Origin: Algoriphagus oliviformis | Lineage (GTDB): Bacteria; Bacteroidota; Bacteroidia; Cytophagales; Cyclobacteriaceae | Direction of reading: 5' to 3' | NCBI RefSeq assembly: GCF_017254915.1 | Contig: NZ_JAFKCT010000002.1 | Coordinates: forward strand, 496,001-560,000 | DNA: 64,000 nt | Part shown: one piece after another, positions 10,959-20,216 of the stretch | Position numbering within the stretch: the first letter of the stretch is position 1 | Layout: each line of letters begins with the position of its first letter | Translations under genes and position numbers: made by a program | Notes under the pieces: model-generated | The model's database searches: none | Told to the model about the DNA's origin: nothing | The model's input: only the letters and a program-made list of their open reading frames with translations

Positions 10959-11213
10959 TCAAAAGAATACAACATTGCTTTTTACCCATTCCCTGCCTGT
11001 TCCTGTTTTCAGGTATTTCTCACGCCGTAACGCGTCCGCTTTTTCCCCAAAAAACTCGACGTGGACGACAGTCCATGGCCTAAATCGTGTGGTAAACCCT
11101 TTTGTAGATTTGGAATTGTGGAAATGGAATCTGGTGATCAGATCGGAGGTCATCCCAGTGTAGGTCTTGCCAGAACTGGGAGAGAAAAGGATGTACACGA
11201 CGAATGAATTCAT
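10959..11213 (-). CDS. Single-domain GIY-YIG endonuclease
   Basis: 84 aa. GIY-YIG nuclease fold signatures: VYI (6-8), YTG (18-20), catalytic-type Arg28 and the metal-binding Glu65 in ALRREKYLK. It is close to the short URI/UPF0213-type proteins of ~80-100 aa, whose roles are mostly unknown; the fold cuts DNA. The ATG lies only 8 bp after the T-run of the tRNA-Met terminator, and the TGA abuts a degenerate tRNA-Met copy. The gene is thus sandwiched between tRNA copies and has no evident promoter of its own. The same arrangement recurs at the tRNA-Thr locus (32313-32817). Confidence 0.85.
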   Translation of the reverse strand: MNSFVVYILFSPSSGKTYTGMTSDLITRFHFHNSKSTKGFTTRFRPWTVVHVEFFGEKADALRREKYLKTGTGREWVKSNVVFF

Positions 11214-11221
11214 AGCCGCAA

Positions 11222-11250
11222 AAAAAAAAGGCTTCCGTTTCCGAAAGCCT
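11222..11250 (-). terminator. tRNA-Met terminator
   Basis: On the - strand an 8-bp stem GGCTTTCG/CGGAAGCC (one G-U pair) with a GAAA tetraloop is followed by a long T-run. It lies directly downstream of tRNA-Met. A second copy of the same terminator remains in degenerate copy A (10841-10863). Confidence 0.85.
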
Positions 11251-11253
11251 TTG

Positions 11254-11327
11254 TAGCGAGAGGGAGAATTGAACTCCCGACCTCAGGGTTATGAATCCTG
11301 CGCTCTAACCATCTGAGCTACCTCGCC
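11254..11327 (-). tRNA. tRNA-Met (CAT)
   Basis: A 74-nt cloverleaf on the - strand: acceptor GGCGAGG/TCTCGCT, D-arm GCTC/GAGC, anticodon loop TTCATAA (anticodon CAT), variable AGGTC, T-arm GGGAG-TTCAATT-CTCCC, discriminator A. CCA is not encoded. The last anticodon-stem pair is A-C. The form is the elongator-Met type; tRNA-Ile2 with a modified CAT is an unlikely alternative. It is flanked on both sides by partial copies of itself. Confidence 0.9.
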
Positions 11328-11330
11328 ATT

Positions 11331-11382
11331 ATGAATCTTGCGCTCTAACCTCCCGATGGCTATCGGGATGAGCTACCTCGCC
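11331..11382 (-). pseudogene. tRNA-Met 5'-half copy with palindrome in the D-loop (copy C)
   Basis: Just upstream (in - orientation) of the intact tRNA-Met lies a second copy of its 5' half, from the acceptor 5' strand to the CAT anticodon. An 18-bp palindrome, TCCCGAT-ggct-ATCGGGA (11351-11368), interrupts it in the D-loop. It would be transcribed ahead of the intact tRNA if the promoter lies further upstream. Confidence 0.8.
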
Positions 11383-11593
11383 TTGTGTTTTAAATATATA
11401 TTCTGGATTGATTTCTGAAATTAATGGTTAACTTAATGCACCATCGAATTTTCAAAAATCAGGCTATTTCCTTGTGAAACCAGCTATTTTCAGCCCCCTG
11501 CGAAAGGGAATGCAAATATGAGGTCTTGTGCTCTGAAATGCAAGTTCAGTTTTGAGAAAAAGTGTGAAAAAGTCGCCTTTAAAATAACCCGTC

Positions 11594-11989
11594 ATGGTCA
11601 AAAATAAGTTTGTCGCTGATTATCAAATAAATGCTTCGAAGAAAATTGTTTTCCATTATTTAAGTTCTGCCAGCGGATTAGAGGAGTGGTTTGCCGATGA
11701 GGTGAGAATCGACGAGGACAAGAATTATATTTTCAATTTTGACAATGAGGACCACCACGCCAGACTGAGTTCGATGAGGTCCAATCTCCATGTGAAGTTT
11801 GATTTTTTCGACCCAAAGAGCCCAAACGAGTCGGATCATTCCTTTATCGAGTTTAAACTCGAGGAAAACGAGCTCACCCAATCCCTGTTTTTGAAAGTGA
11901 TCGACTACTCCAACGACTACGAAGAGGAGGAGCTCCAGGCCATCTGGGACGGGTTGGTCTCGAAGCTAAAAGAAATTATAGGTGGATAA
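11594..11989 (+). CDS. START-like domain protein
   Basis: 131 aa, cytoplasmic, acidic. The sequence (FVADYQINASKKIVFHYLSSASGLEEWFADEV) matches the Bacteroidota-specific START-like/SRPBCC small proteins, which have a helix-grip fold with a hydrophobic pocket. The ligand and role are unknown. It is placed 72 bp before an LptF/LptG-type permease, a recurring neighbour, so they may be co-transcribed. About 200 bp of A/T-rich non-coding DNA (11385-11593) separates it from the divergent tRNA-Met locus and probably holds promoters for both. Confidence 0.8.
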   Translation: MVKNKFVADYQINASKKIVFHYLSSASGLEEWFADEVRIDEDKNYIFNFDNEDHHARLSSMRSNLHVKFDFFDPKSPNESDHSFIEFKLEENELTQSLFLKVIDYSNDYEEEELQAIWDGLVSKLKEIIGG

Positions 11990-12061
11990 AGTGCCGCCAA
12001 ATCGCCAACTTTGAACCCTGGCGTGGTAAAATCGTTTTTCTAGCCGGGGAAGTTTGCACGG

Positions 12062-13825
12062 ATGAAAAAACTCGATAAGCTTATTTTGGGGTCTTTTTTA
12101 GGGCCTTTTTTATTGACCTTCCTAGTCGTTGACTTTATTCTGCTGATCGTCAACATGCTCAAGTACTTTGACGAGATATTCGGAAAGGGACTGAGTTTTT
12201 GGATCTACGCGGAGCTGATCGGATACTTTGTGATCAGTATTTCTCCCATGGCACTGCCGCTGGCTGTGTTGCTCTCCAGCCTGATGACCTTCGGCAATCT
12301 GGGAGAGCACTTCGAGCTCACCGCCATCAAAAGCAGCGGCATTTCCCTCATTCGGGCGATGCGTCCGATTGGCATTTTTGCCGTATTGCTGACCATCGCC
12401 GCCTACCTGTCCAACAATTACCTAGTACCCAAGGTCAACCTGAAGACCTTTAGCCTGCTCTACGACATCCGGATGAAATCCCCCGCACTGGACATCAAAG
12501 AGGGGGTATTCTATGCGGGAATACCGTCCTACAGCATCAAGGTGAACAAAAAGCTGGATGACGTACGACTCAAGGACATCATCATCTACAACCACGCCGA
12601 GCAGCAGGGAAACCTCAACGTAACCTTGGCGGACTCGGGTAGGATGGAGACATTTTTCAACGACAGCTACCTGAAGCTGACGCTCTACAACGGGCAAAAC
12701 TACAAGGAAGCTAGGCTGAGCAGAGGAATTGCCGAACCACCACCGGAGTTTTCCAGGACGAAGTTTGACGAAAACGTCATCGTGTTCAACCTGGATGCTT
12801 TCCAGCTCAGCAGAACACCGGAGGACCTCTGGTCTACCAATCGGGCGATCAAAAACATCTCCCAAATCAAGATGGGCCTGGACTCGATCAACACGCTGGT
12901 CAATGACCTGAAGTTCCAAAACTACATCACTGCGCAGAGTACCTACACCTTTTTTTCGAAAGAGCGGAAGCTTCTCGCTCCGGAGGAAATCCAGGAAAGA
13001 AAAAGGCGTGACGATGAAATCCGCAGGGAAAGGCTTGAAAGGGAGAAAGCCGAAAAGGACTCCCTGAAGGAAATGGAGAAAGGCTTGGATTCTGCCGCGG
13101 TACTACAGGGCGACTCGGCTCGCAAGGATATTTCTAGGATCTATGTCACCAGCAGTGCAGACGCTCCCGGGACTGATTCGGTATTTGTCAGGGATTCGTC
13201 CAAGCGCGTGGAGCTACTGGACTCTGTGGCTTCCAGCACGCCTGCTGCCCCAGCGGCGGACACGGTGGTCAATCTGCCGCCTACGAAATTCAAAAGGACG
13301 GCACCCCTGACTGACGAGGAGCGGGCCCTCATTGACTCGGTAGTCATCCAGCGCGGATATATCTCCAATGCCTACACCATGGCGCTCAACAATTCACGAA
13401 ACCTGAAGAATTCCTTTGATGTGAAAAAGAACCAGGTGGAAGGTCATGAGCGGGAGTATCGGCGATATGAAATCGCCTGGTACCAGAAATACACGCAGGC
13501 GATTGCCTGTTTTGTGATGTTCCTCATTGGTGCGCCTTTGGGTTCGATCATCAAGAAGGGGGGCCTAGGCATGCCGGTTCTGATCTCGATTATCTTCTTC
13601 ATCCTCTTTTACATGTTGACGATTACGGGGGAGAAGTGGGCCAAAGAAGGCATTACGGACCCGCTGTTTGGGACGGTGTTTTCCAATCTTTGCCTGTTGC
13701 CTTTTGGTTTGTTTTTCCTCAGACAGGCCCGCAAAGACGCCCGGCTGTTTGAAGCGGATTTTTATTCGGGACTTTGGAAAAAAGTGTCCGCTTTTTTGCC
13801 CAAACGGGCAGCAAAGTCAAGTTGA
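12062..13825 (+). CDS. LptF/LptG family LPS-export permease
   Basis: 587 aa. Three helices lie in the N-terminal part (~8-125, including ISPMALPLAVLLSSLMTFGNLGEHFELTAIKSSG, the LptF/G coupling-helix segment). A long periplasmic region with beta-jellyroll follows, interrupted by a charged, low-complexity stretch (~300-430, rich in Glu/Arg/Ser), and three C-terminal helices (~480-570). LptF/G form the inner-membrane channel with LptB ATPases that extract LPS towards LptC/A. Bacteroidota often have a large fused-looking LptF/G with such an insert. The partner genes are not in the window. Confidence 0.88.
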   Translation: MKKLDKLILGSFLGPFLLTFLVVDFILLIVNMLKYFDEIFGKGLSFWIYAELIGYFVISISPMALPLAVLLSSLMTFGNLGEHFELTAIKSSGISLIRAMRPIGIFAVLLTIAAYLSNNYLVPKVNLKTFSLLYDIRMKSPALDIKEGVFYAGIPSYSIKVNKKLDDVRLKDIIIYNHAEQQGNLNVTLADSGRMETFFNDSYLKLTLYNGQNYKEARLSRGIAEPPPEFSRTKFDENVIVFNLDAFQLSRTPEDLWSTNRAIKNISQIKMGLDSINTLVNDLKFQNYITAQSTYTFFSKERKLLAPEEIQERKRRDDEIRRERLEREKAEKDSLKEMEKGLDSAAVLQGDSARKDISRIYVTSSADAPGTDSVFVRDSSKRVELLDSVASSTPAAPAADTVVNLPPTKFKRTAPLTDEERALIDSVVIQRGYISNAYTMALNNSRNLKNSFDVKKNQVEGHEREYRRYEIAWYQKYTQAIACFVMFLIGAPLGSIIKKGGLGMPVLISIIFFILFYMLTITGEKWAKEGITDPLFGTVFSNLCLLPFGLFFLRQARKDARLFEADFYSGLWKKVSAFLPKRAAKSS

Positions 13826-13859
13826 TTGTTTACTTTCCGGAATATTAGCCTTACCTTTG
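13826..13859 (+). promoter_or_regulatory. Candidate rpsO promoter (Bacteroidota type)
   Basis: TACCTTTG at 13852-13859 is an exact TAnnTTTG -7 element, with TTG at 13826-13828 as a possible -33 element (23-nt spacing, slightly long). It lies 28 bp upstream of the rpsO ATG. Confidence 0.5.
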
Positions 13860-13886
13860 TAGCTGTTTTATAAAATTTAGCTAAAC

Positions 13887-14162
13887 ATGTATTTAACATC
13901 AGAGAAAAAACAAGAGTTGTTTCAAAATCATGGACGGTTAAAATCTGCTACTGATACAGGATCTCCTGAATCACAGATTGCCCTCTTCACGCACAGAATC
14001 CAGCATTTGACCGAGCACTTGAAGTCAAACAAAAAGGATCACTCCTCCCGACTGGGTCTGCTGAAGCTGGTAGGTAAGAGAAGAAGCCTACTTGACTACC
14101 TCCATAAGAAAGACATCGAGCGCTACAGAGCGATCATCGCCGAGCTCGGAATCAGAAAATAA
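13887..14162 (+). CDS. rpsO: 30S ribosomal protein S15
   Basis: 91 aa, full-length uS15. [16 protein letters not shown] and [29 protein letters not shown] are the family core that contacts 16S rRNA helices 20-22. It lies upstream of pnp, as in many bacteria, but with a strong terminator (14171-14206) between them, so pnp expression may depend on read-through or a separate promoter. Confidence 0.98.
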   Translation: MYLTSEKKQELFQNHGRLKSATDTGSPESQIALFTHRIQHLTEHLKSNKKDHSSRLGLLKLVGKRRSLLDYLHKKDIERYRAIIAELGIRK

Positions 14163-14170
14163 TCCTTAGG

Positions 14171-14206
14171 GTAAGGTTCTCCAAGTTGAGAACCTTACTT
14201 TTTTCT
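14171..14206 (+). terminator. rpsO terminator / attenuator before pnp
   Basis: An 11-bp perfect stem GTAAGGTTCTC (14171-14181) / GAGAACCTTAC (14188-14198) with a 6-nt loop is followed by a T-rich run. It is 9 bp after the rpsO stop and could also act as the RNase III-type regulatory hairpin seen at rpsO-pnp elsewhere. Confidence 0.9.
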
Positions 14207-14263
14207 TTTTTAAGCTAGATGCCTTTATTTTTCAAACCGAAGAAAATTATCTAACAACAATTT

Positions 14264-16411
14264 ATGTTACCAAATTTGATCACAAAGACCATCCAACTAC
14301 AGGATGGCAGAGAAATCACTATCGAGACCGGAGCACTTGCCAAACAGGCTGATGGATCTGTAGTGGTACGGATGGGAAAAGCCATGCTTTTGGCCACCGT
14401 CGTCGCCAAAAAGGACGCGCTTGAAGGCGTGGATTTTTTGCCTTTGTCAGTAGACTACCAAGAGAAATTTGCATCCTCCGGCAAGATCCCGGGAGGGTTT
14501 TTGAAAAGAGAGGGAAGGCTCTCCGACTATGAGATTTTGATCAGCCGCATCGTAGACCGTGCGATCCGTCCGATCTTCCCAGACGATTACCATGCCGATA
14601 CCCAAGTGGCGATCACCTTGATGTCTTCGGACAGCGAAGTGCTGCCAGACAGCTTGGCGGGCTTGGCAGCTTCCGCTGCTTTGTCTGTTTCGGACATTCC
14701 TTTTAACGGCCCTATCTCCGAGGTTCGCGTCGCCAAGATCGACGGGACTTTGGTCATCAACCCGACTCCATCCGCGCTGGAGAAGGCCTCCCTCGAGTTT
14801 ATCGTGGCGGGTTCCCTCGACTACATCCTGATGGTGGAAGGCGAAGCTTCCGAGATCCAGGAAGACGAAATGGTCGAAGCGCTGCAGTTTGCGCACGAGG
14901 AGATCAAGCGTCATTGCCAAGCACAGGTCGAACTGACCAAAATGGTCGGCAAAGAAACCAAGAGAGAATACTCTCACGAGAAGTCCGATTTGGCCCTCTA
15001 CGAAAAGATGAAGGCAGAGCTGTACGACAAGCTTTTTGCTTCAGTGAGCCTCCAAACTCCAAACAAGACCGAACGCTCCGCGGCTATCAAGGCGATCAAA
15101 GATGCCTTCGTAGAAAGCCTGGGCGAAGAGCACGAGTTTGAGGCCAGCCTTATCGGCCCATACTTCCATAAGATCCACAAAGAAGCCGCGCGTAACCTGA
15201 CCCTCGAAACTAAGAAGAGACTGGACGGACGTGAGCTCAATGAAATCAGACCGATCTGGTCAGTGGTGGATTACCTTCCTTCTGCACACGGTTCTGCCGT
15301 GTTTACCAGAGGGGAAACCCAATCCGTCACCACCTGTACGCTCGGTACCAAAATGGACGAGCAGATGGTCGACGGAGCGGTGATCTCTGGCTACAACAAG
15401 TTCTTCCTGCACTACAACTTCCCAGGATTCTCTACCGGTGAGGTGAAGCCTAACAGAGGCCCAGGTAGGAGAGAGGTTGGTCACGGCAACTTGGCTATGA
15501 GAGCTTTGAAAAAAGTACTTCCTGCCGAAGCCGAAAACCCATACACCATCCGTGTCGTTTCCGATATCCTTGAATCAAACGGTTCCTCATCCATGGCTAC
15601 TGTCTGTGCGGGTTCTTTGGCACTGATGGACGCTGGTATCCCTATCAAAGCTCCAGTCACTGGTATCGCGATGGGAATGATCTCCGATGCCAAAACAGGA
15701 AAATACGCGATCCTTTCTGACATCCTTGGGGACGAAGACCACTTGGGTGACATGGACTTCAAAGTGACCGGAACTGAAAAAGGAATCACTGCTTGCCAGA
15801 TGGACCTCAAAGTAGAAGGTCTTGACTACGCGGTGTTGAAAGAAGCCCTTTATCAGGCAAAAGACGGTCGTCTGCATATCCTGAACGAAATCTCCAAGAC
15901 GCTGGCTGCGCCTAAGCCAGACCTGAAGCCTCATACCCCACGCTCATTCATGATGTGGATTCCAAAGGAACTGATCGGTGCTGTGATCGGACCTGGAGGC
16001 AAAGTGATCCAGGAAATCCAAAAAGACACGGCCACAACGATCGTGATCGAGGAGATCGACAACCAGGGCAAAATCAACGTGTTCTCAGCCAACCAGGCCA
16101 ACATGGACGCGGCGATCAAGCGAATCAAAGCGATCGTGGCACAGCCGGAAATAGGCGAGACTTATACCGGGAAAGTGAAAAACATCCAGCCATTTGGGGC
16201 ATTCGTGGAATTTATGCCGGGCAAAGATGGTTTACTTCATATATCGGAGATCAAATGGGAGAGATTGGAAAGCATGGAAGGCGTACTCGAGCCAGGCGAA
16301 GAAATCACTGTCAAACTGATCGATGTCGATAAGAAGACCGGCAAATTCAAACTTTCCAGAAAAGTTCTATTGCCCAAGCCGGAAAAACCCGCTCAGAAAG
16401 AGCAAGCTTAA
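14264..16411 (+). CDS. pnp: Polyribonucleotide nucleotidyltransferase
   Basis: 715 aa. Two RNase PH-like domains (~5-215 and ~315-540) flank the alpha-helical linker. They are followed by a KH domain (~560-620, [15 protein letters not shown]) and an S1 domain (~630-700, [33 protein letters not shown]). PNPase degrades RNA 3'-5' by phosphorolysis and is part of the RNA degradation machinery. The second RPH core carries the catalytic-type residues in the [16 protein letters not shown] segment. Follows rpsO and precedes rpoD on the same strand. Confidence 0.97.
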   Translation: MLPNLITKTIQLQDGREITIETGALAKQADGSVVVRMGKAMLLATVVAKKDALEGVDFLPLSVDYQEKFASSGKIPGGFLKREGRLSDYEILISRIVDRAIRPIFPDDYHADTQVAITLMSSDSEVLPDSLAGLAASAALSVSDIPFNGPISEVRVAKIDGTLVINPTPSALEKASLEFIVAGSLDYILMVEGEASEIQEDEMVEALQFAHEEIKRHCQAQVELTKMVGKETKREYSHEKSDLALYEKMKAELYDKLFASVSLQTPNKTERSAAIKAIKDAFVESLGEEHEFEASLIGPYFHKIHKEAARNLTLETKKRLDGRELNEIRPIWSVVDYLPSAHGSAVFTRGETQSVTTCTLGTKMDEQMVDGAVISGYNKFFLHYNFPGFSTGEVKPNRGPGRREVGHGNLAMRALKKVLPAEAENPYTIRVVSDILESNGSSSMATVCAGSLALMDAGIPIKAPVTGIAMGMISDAKTGKYAILSDILGDEDHLGDMDFKVTGTEKGITACQMDLKVEGLDYAVLKEALYQAKDGRLHILNEISKTLAAPKPDLKPHTPRSFMMWIPKELIGAVIGPGGKVIQEIQKDTATTIVIEEIDNQGKINVFSANQANMDAAIKRIKAIVAQPEIGETYTGKVKNIQPFGAFVEFMPGKDGLLHISEIKWERLESMEGVLEPGEEITVKLIDVDKKTGKFKLSRKVLLPKPEKPAQKEQA

Positions 16412-16469
16412 TCAGACAATTGATTATCTTATTTGCATTAAAAAATTAATTTCTCAAATTCCATCCTGA

Positions 16470-17333
16470 ATGAGGCAGCTAAAAATTAGCAAACAGATTA
16501 CCAACAGAGAATCCCAATCACTGGATAAGTACTTGCAGGAAATTGGTAAAGTCGACCTGTTGACAGCTGATGAAGAAGTGGTTTTGGCAAAAAGAATCCG
16601 TGAGGGCGACCAGCTTGCCCTCGAGAAATTGACCAAGGCAAACCTTCGATTTGTGGTGTCCGTGGCTAAGCAATACCAAAACCAAGGGCTTTCTCTGGGA
16701 GATTTGATCAATGAAGGTAATCTCGGTTTGATCAAGGCTGCCCAGCGATTTGACGAGACCCGTGGCTTTAAGTTCATTTCCTACGCCGTATGGTGGATCA
16801 GACAGTCCATCCTGCAGGCTTTGGCTGAGCAGTCCAGGATCGTCCGTCTGCCGCTGAACAGAGTGGGGTCCCTCAACAAGATTTCCAAGACCTTCAGCGA
16901 GCTGGAGCAGAAGTTTGAGCGCGAGCCGTCTCCCGAGGAGCTGGCCGAAGTGCTCGAAGTGACCGCTTCTGAGGTCGTGGATACCATGAAGATCTCCGGA
17001 CGTCACGTATCCATGGATGCGCCCTTTGTTCAGGGTGAGGAAAACAGCCTTTTGGACGTGTTGGAAAACGACGGCGACGAAAAGCCGGACGACGGTCTGA
17101 TGACCGACTCCCTGAGAAAAGAAGTCCAGCGGGCACTTTCTACCCTGACCCAAAGAGAGGCTGACGTGATCACCCTGTACTTTGGACTCAACGGTGAGCA
17201 TGCCATGACGCTGGAGGAGATCGGGGAGAAGTTTAACCTGACCCGAGAGCGCGTGAGACAAATCAAGGAAAAAGCAATCAGGAGGCTGCGCCATACTTCC
17301 AGAAGTAAGACGCTAAAACCCTACCTGGGATAA
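16470..17333 (+). CDS. rpoD: Primary sigma factor, RpoD/SigA type (short Bacteroidota form)
   Basis: 287 aa, lacking the long N-terminal region 1.1 of proteobacterial RpoD, as usual in Bacteroidota. Region 1.2 ([15 protein letters not shown]), region 2 ([44 protein letters not shown]), region 3 and region 4 with the HTH ([24 protein letters not shown]) are all visible. It would recognise the TTG...TAnnTTTG promoters seen in this window. It starts 58 bp after pnp and is followed by a GC-rich terminator at 17346. Confidence 0.96.
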   Translation: MRQLKISKQITNRESQSLDKYLQEIGKVDLLTADEEVVLAKRIREGDQLALEKLTKANLRFVVSVAKQYQNQGLSLGDLINEGNLGLIKAAQRFDETRGFKFISYAVWWIRQSILQALAEQSRIVRLPLNRVGSLNKISKTFSELEQKFEREPSPEELAEVLEVTASEVVDTMKISGRHVSMDAPFVQGEENSLLDVLENDGDEKPDDGLMTDSLRKEVQRALSTLTQREADVITLYFGLNGEHAMTLEEIGEKFNLTRERVRQIKEKAIRRLRHTSRSKTLKPYLG

Positions 17334-17345
17334 CAAGACTAAAAG

Positions 17346-17367
17346 GGGGCTCAGGCCCCTTTTTTTA
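17346..17367 (+). terminator. rpoD terminator
   Basis: GGGGC (17346-17350) pairs with GCCCC (17355-17359) across a TCAG loop, followed by eight T residues; it is 12 bp after the rpoD stop. Confidence 0.9.
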
Positions 17368-17497
17368 TTTGGAGTGCCTCCAAAACTATCCCTCTGAAAA
17401 ATAGGCGACAATTGGCCGCTTAGGGAATTTTAACTAGGCCGAGTTTTGTTGCCTATCCAAAAATGACAAAATTTAACCGATTTAATACAAGCTATTA

Positions 17498-18442
17498 ATG
17501 AATCAGCAAATTGAAAGGGTCAAAGTATTGATCATAGGATCAGGCCCTGCTGGCTATACAGCCGCGATATACGCCTCCAGGGCTGGATTGTCACCCGTAT
17601 TGTACACCGGCGGCCAGCCAGGCGGACAGCTCACCATCACCAACGACGTGGAAAACTATCCAGGCTACCCTGACGGCGTCATGGGCCCTGAGATGATGGA
17701 GGATTTCAAAAAGCAAGCGGAAAAATTTGGTACTGACGTGCGCTACGGCATGGTGACCAAGGTGGACTTTTCCGCCCGTCCCCACGTGGTCACAGTGGAC
17801 GATCAGGTCACTATCCATGCGGATACGACTATTATTTCCACCGGAGCCTCAGCCAAGTGGCTGGGAATAGAAAGCGAAACCCGCCTGAATGGCAAAGGGG
17901 TATCGGCCTGTGCGGTCTGCGATGGGTTCTTTTTCCGCGGACAGGAAGTGGCCATAGTAGGAGCCGGCGACACCGCCTGTGAGGAGGCATCCTATTTGGC
18001 AAACATCTGCTCCAAGGTCTACATGATCGTAAGAAGAGACGAGATGCGCGCTTCCCAGATCATGCAAAACCGCGTGATGAACAATCCGAAAATCGAAATC
18101 CTTTGGAACTCGGAGACTGACGAAATCCTCGGGGAGGAAGAGGTGAATGGAGTCCGTATTGTCAACAATAAAACCGGGGAAAAACAGGAAATCGCAATTT
18201 CTGGCTTCTTTGTTGCTATTGGACATCAGCCCAACACGGAGATTTTCAGGGAGTTTATCCACATGGATCCCTCCGGTTACATCAAGACAATTCCGGGAAG
18301 TTCAAAAACCAACGTTGACGGCGTTTTTGCCTGCGGTGATGCTCAGGACAACATCTATAGACAGGCTGTCACTGCAGCGGGTACCGGCTGTATGGCGGCA
18401 TTGGATGCTGAGCGCTTCTTGGCTGCACACGAGAATCATTAA
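17498..18442 (+). CDS. trxB: Thioredoxin-disulfide reductase
   Basis: 314 aa, full length. FAD motif LIIGSGPAGYTAAIYASRAG at the N-terminus, redox-active CAVCDG at ~136-141, NADPH motif VAIVGAGDTACEEASYLA, and the C-terminal FACGDAQD FAD contact. It reduces thioredoxin with NADPH. The next gene, a secreted M23 peptidase, starts 9 bp after its stop, so the two may share a transcript, along with bshB1 7 bp after that. Confidence 0.97.
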   Translation: MNQQIERVKVLIIGSGPAGYTAAIYASRAGLSPVLYTGGQPGGQLTITNDVENYPGYPDGVMGPEMMEDFKKQAEKFGTDVRYGMVTKVDFSARPHVVTVDDQVTIHADTTIISTGASAKWLGIESETRLNGKGVSACAVCDGFFFRGQEVAIVGAGDTACEEASYLANICSKVYMIVRRDEMRASQIMQNRVMNNPKIEILWNSETDEILGEEEVNGVRIVNNKTGEKQEIAISGFFVAIGHQPNTEIFREFIHMDPSGYIKTIPGSSKTNVDGVFACGDAQDNIYRQAVTAAGTGCMAALDAERFLAAHENH

Positions 18443-18451
18443 ATCCAGTTG

Positions 18452-19492
18452 ATGAGGAATTTCATTCTGAAGACAATATTGGGAATCCTGCTGAGCATTG
18501 GTTTCGTCGAAGCCAATGCTCAGGTTTTTCCCAAGATTGTGAAGAAAAACAGTACGACAAACCCAGCCAATGCCCAGGAGAGAAGAAACATCGAACTGAG
18601 GCAATTTGATCAGGAGTCCTATCTCAGGACGCTGACCTTTCAGACTGATTCCCTCATTTTCCAATACGACGTCAATCTCGCCCGCATCCGGTCTATCATC
18701 AGTGAAGACCAAAACGTGATGGCTTGGGCCCCCACTAATCAGCTGGTCAAGGTGTCCGAACAGATTCAGATCGACAGTATCTGGGTGACGGCATTCGAAT
18801 ACTATTCCACCTGGGACAGCAAGAAGGTGGACATCTACAATTTTGACATCCGCAATTTCCAGGACAGCCTGCAGCTGCGCCTGTACGACCAGCGCTACGG
18901 CATGGACTGGAAGCTGCCGCTGGATGAGTCCAAAAAGACCTCCGTTTTTGGCCCCCGATGGGGTAGAAACCACTATGGGACCGATTTGGATTTGGATACT
19001 GGGGACCCGGTATATTCCGCTTTTGACGGCATCGTGCGGGTGCGGTCCTATGACCGATATGGATGGGGCTATTACATTTTGGTGAGGCATAAAAATGGCC
19101 TCGAGACTTTGTATGGCCACCTTTCCAAGCAAATAGCCGAGGTAGGGGACGAAGTGAAGGCCGGAGATATCATAGGAAAAGGCGGGAGCACCGGCCGTAG
19201 TACCGGTTCCCATCTCCACTATGAGATGCGCTACCGGGGCTTGCCTTTTGATCCGGAGAAAGTCTATGATTTTGACGTCGGAGCGCTGACGATCCAGGAT
19301 CTGATGATCACCAAGGATCTCTTTTCCCATGTCGCCAAAGCCAGGGCCGCTGCCTACCATCGCGTAAAGCGGGGTGATACGCTAGGCTCTATCGCCAGAA
19401 GGTATGGCGTGACCATCAGTCAGATCACCCGACTCAATGGCATCAGCAGCCGCTCCATCTTGAGAGTGGGGCAAAATCTCAGAGTAAAATAA
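18452..19492 (+). CDS. Secreted M23 peptidase with LysM domain
   Basis: 346 aa from ATG 18452 (the TTG just before it is less likely). Signal peptide to about residue 23 (GFVEANAQ). The M23/LytM zinc endopeptidase domain spans ~160-270, with HYGTDLDL giving the first His/Asp ligands and HLHYEMRYRG the HxH ligand. A LysM peptidoglycan-binding motif follows at ~298-344 (VKRGDTLGSIARRYGVT). It likely cleaves peptidoglycan cross-links or activates amidases during cell division or envelope growth. Confidence 0.92.
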   Translation: MRNFILKTILGILLSIGFVEANAQVFPKIVKKNSTTNPANAQERRNIELRQFDQESYLRTLTFQTDSLIFQYDVNLARIRSIISEDQNVMAWAPTNQLVKVSEQIQIDSIWVTAFEYYSTWDSKKVDIYNFDIRNFQDSLQLRLYDQRYGMDWKLPLDESKKTSVFGPRWGRNHYGTDLDLDTGDPVYSAFDGIVRVRSYDRYGWGYYILVRHKNGLETLYGHLSKQIAEVGDEVKAGDIIGKGGSTGRSTGSHLHYEMRYRGLPFDPEKVYDFDVGALTIQDLMITKDLFSHVAKARAAAYHRVKRGDTLGSIARRYGVTISQITRLNGISSRSILRVGQNLRVK

Positions 19493-19499
19493 GAACTAG

Positions 19500-20216
19500 A
19501 TGAAATTAGATATTTTGGTGTTGGCTGCCCATCCCGACGATGCGGAATTGGGTTGCTCAGGGACTATCGCTGCACACATTGCCAAAGGGCACAAAGTCGG
19601 CATCGTGGACTTGACCCAGGGAGAGATGGGCACACGCGGCACGCCGGAGCTTCGACTGGAGGAATCCGATGAAGCCGCGAAAATCCTGAGGCTCTCCGCC
19701 CGCGAAAACATGGGCTTCAAAGACATCTATTTCCAGGACGACGAGGCCCATCAAAAAGAGCTTATCCGCATTATCCGCAAGTACCAGCCCGATATCGTTT
19801 TGGCCAATGCCGTAGCAGATCGCCATCCCGACCATGGGAAGGGGGCTTCTCTGGCTACCAACGCCTGTTTCATGAGTGGGCTCCGGCGGATCGAGACTTC
19901 ACTCGACGGAAAGGCGCAAGAGCCCTGGAGACCGAAATTTGTCTACCACTACATCCAAAACAACTACATCAAGCCTGATTTCATCTTCGACATTTCAGAG
20001 TTTTGGGACACCAAGGTAGCCAGCATTATGGCCTTCAAGTCGCAGTTTTACGATCCTTCCTCCGAAGAGCCGGCCAGTTTCATTTCCTCTCCGGACTTTT
20101 TGCCTTTTATCGAATCGAGAGCCCGGGAATTTGGCCACCGCATCGGGGCCAAATATGGCGAGGGCTTCACGGTGGAGCGCTTTGTGGGAGTCAATGACCT
20201 TTTCGACCTGAAATAA
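19500..20216 (+). CDS. bshB1: Bacillithiol biosynthesis deacetylase BshB1
   Basis: 238 aa, LmbE-like zinc deacetylase. AAHPDDAELGCSGTI near the N-terminus is the metal-binding and catalytic motif (HPDD); RHPDHGKG supplies further ligands. It removes acetate from GlcNAc-malate in bacillithiol synthesis. Its position after trxB fits a thiol-redox role. The convergent pdxH stop codon abuts it with no gap. Confidence 0.93.
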   Translation: MKLDILVLAAHPDDAELGCSGTIAAHIAKGHKVGIVDLTQGEMGTRGTPELRLEESDEAAKILRLSARENMGFKDIYFQDDEAHQKELIRIIRKYQPDIVLANAVADRHPDHGKGASLATNACFMSGLRRIETSLDGKAQEPWRPKFVYHYIQNNYIKPDFIFDISEFWDTKVASIMAFKSQFYDPSSEEPASFISSPDFLPFIESRAREFGHRIGAKYGEGFTVERFVGVNDLFDLK

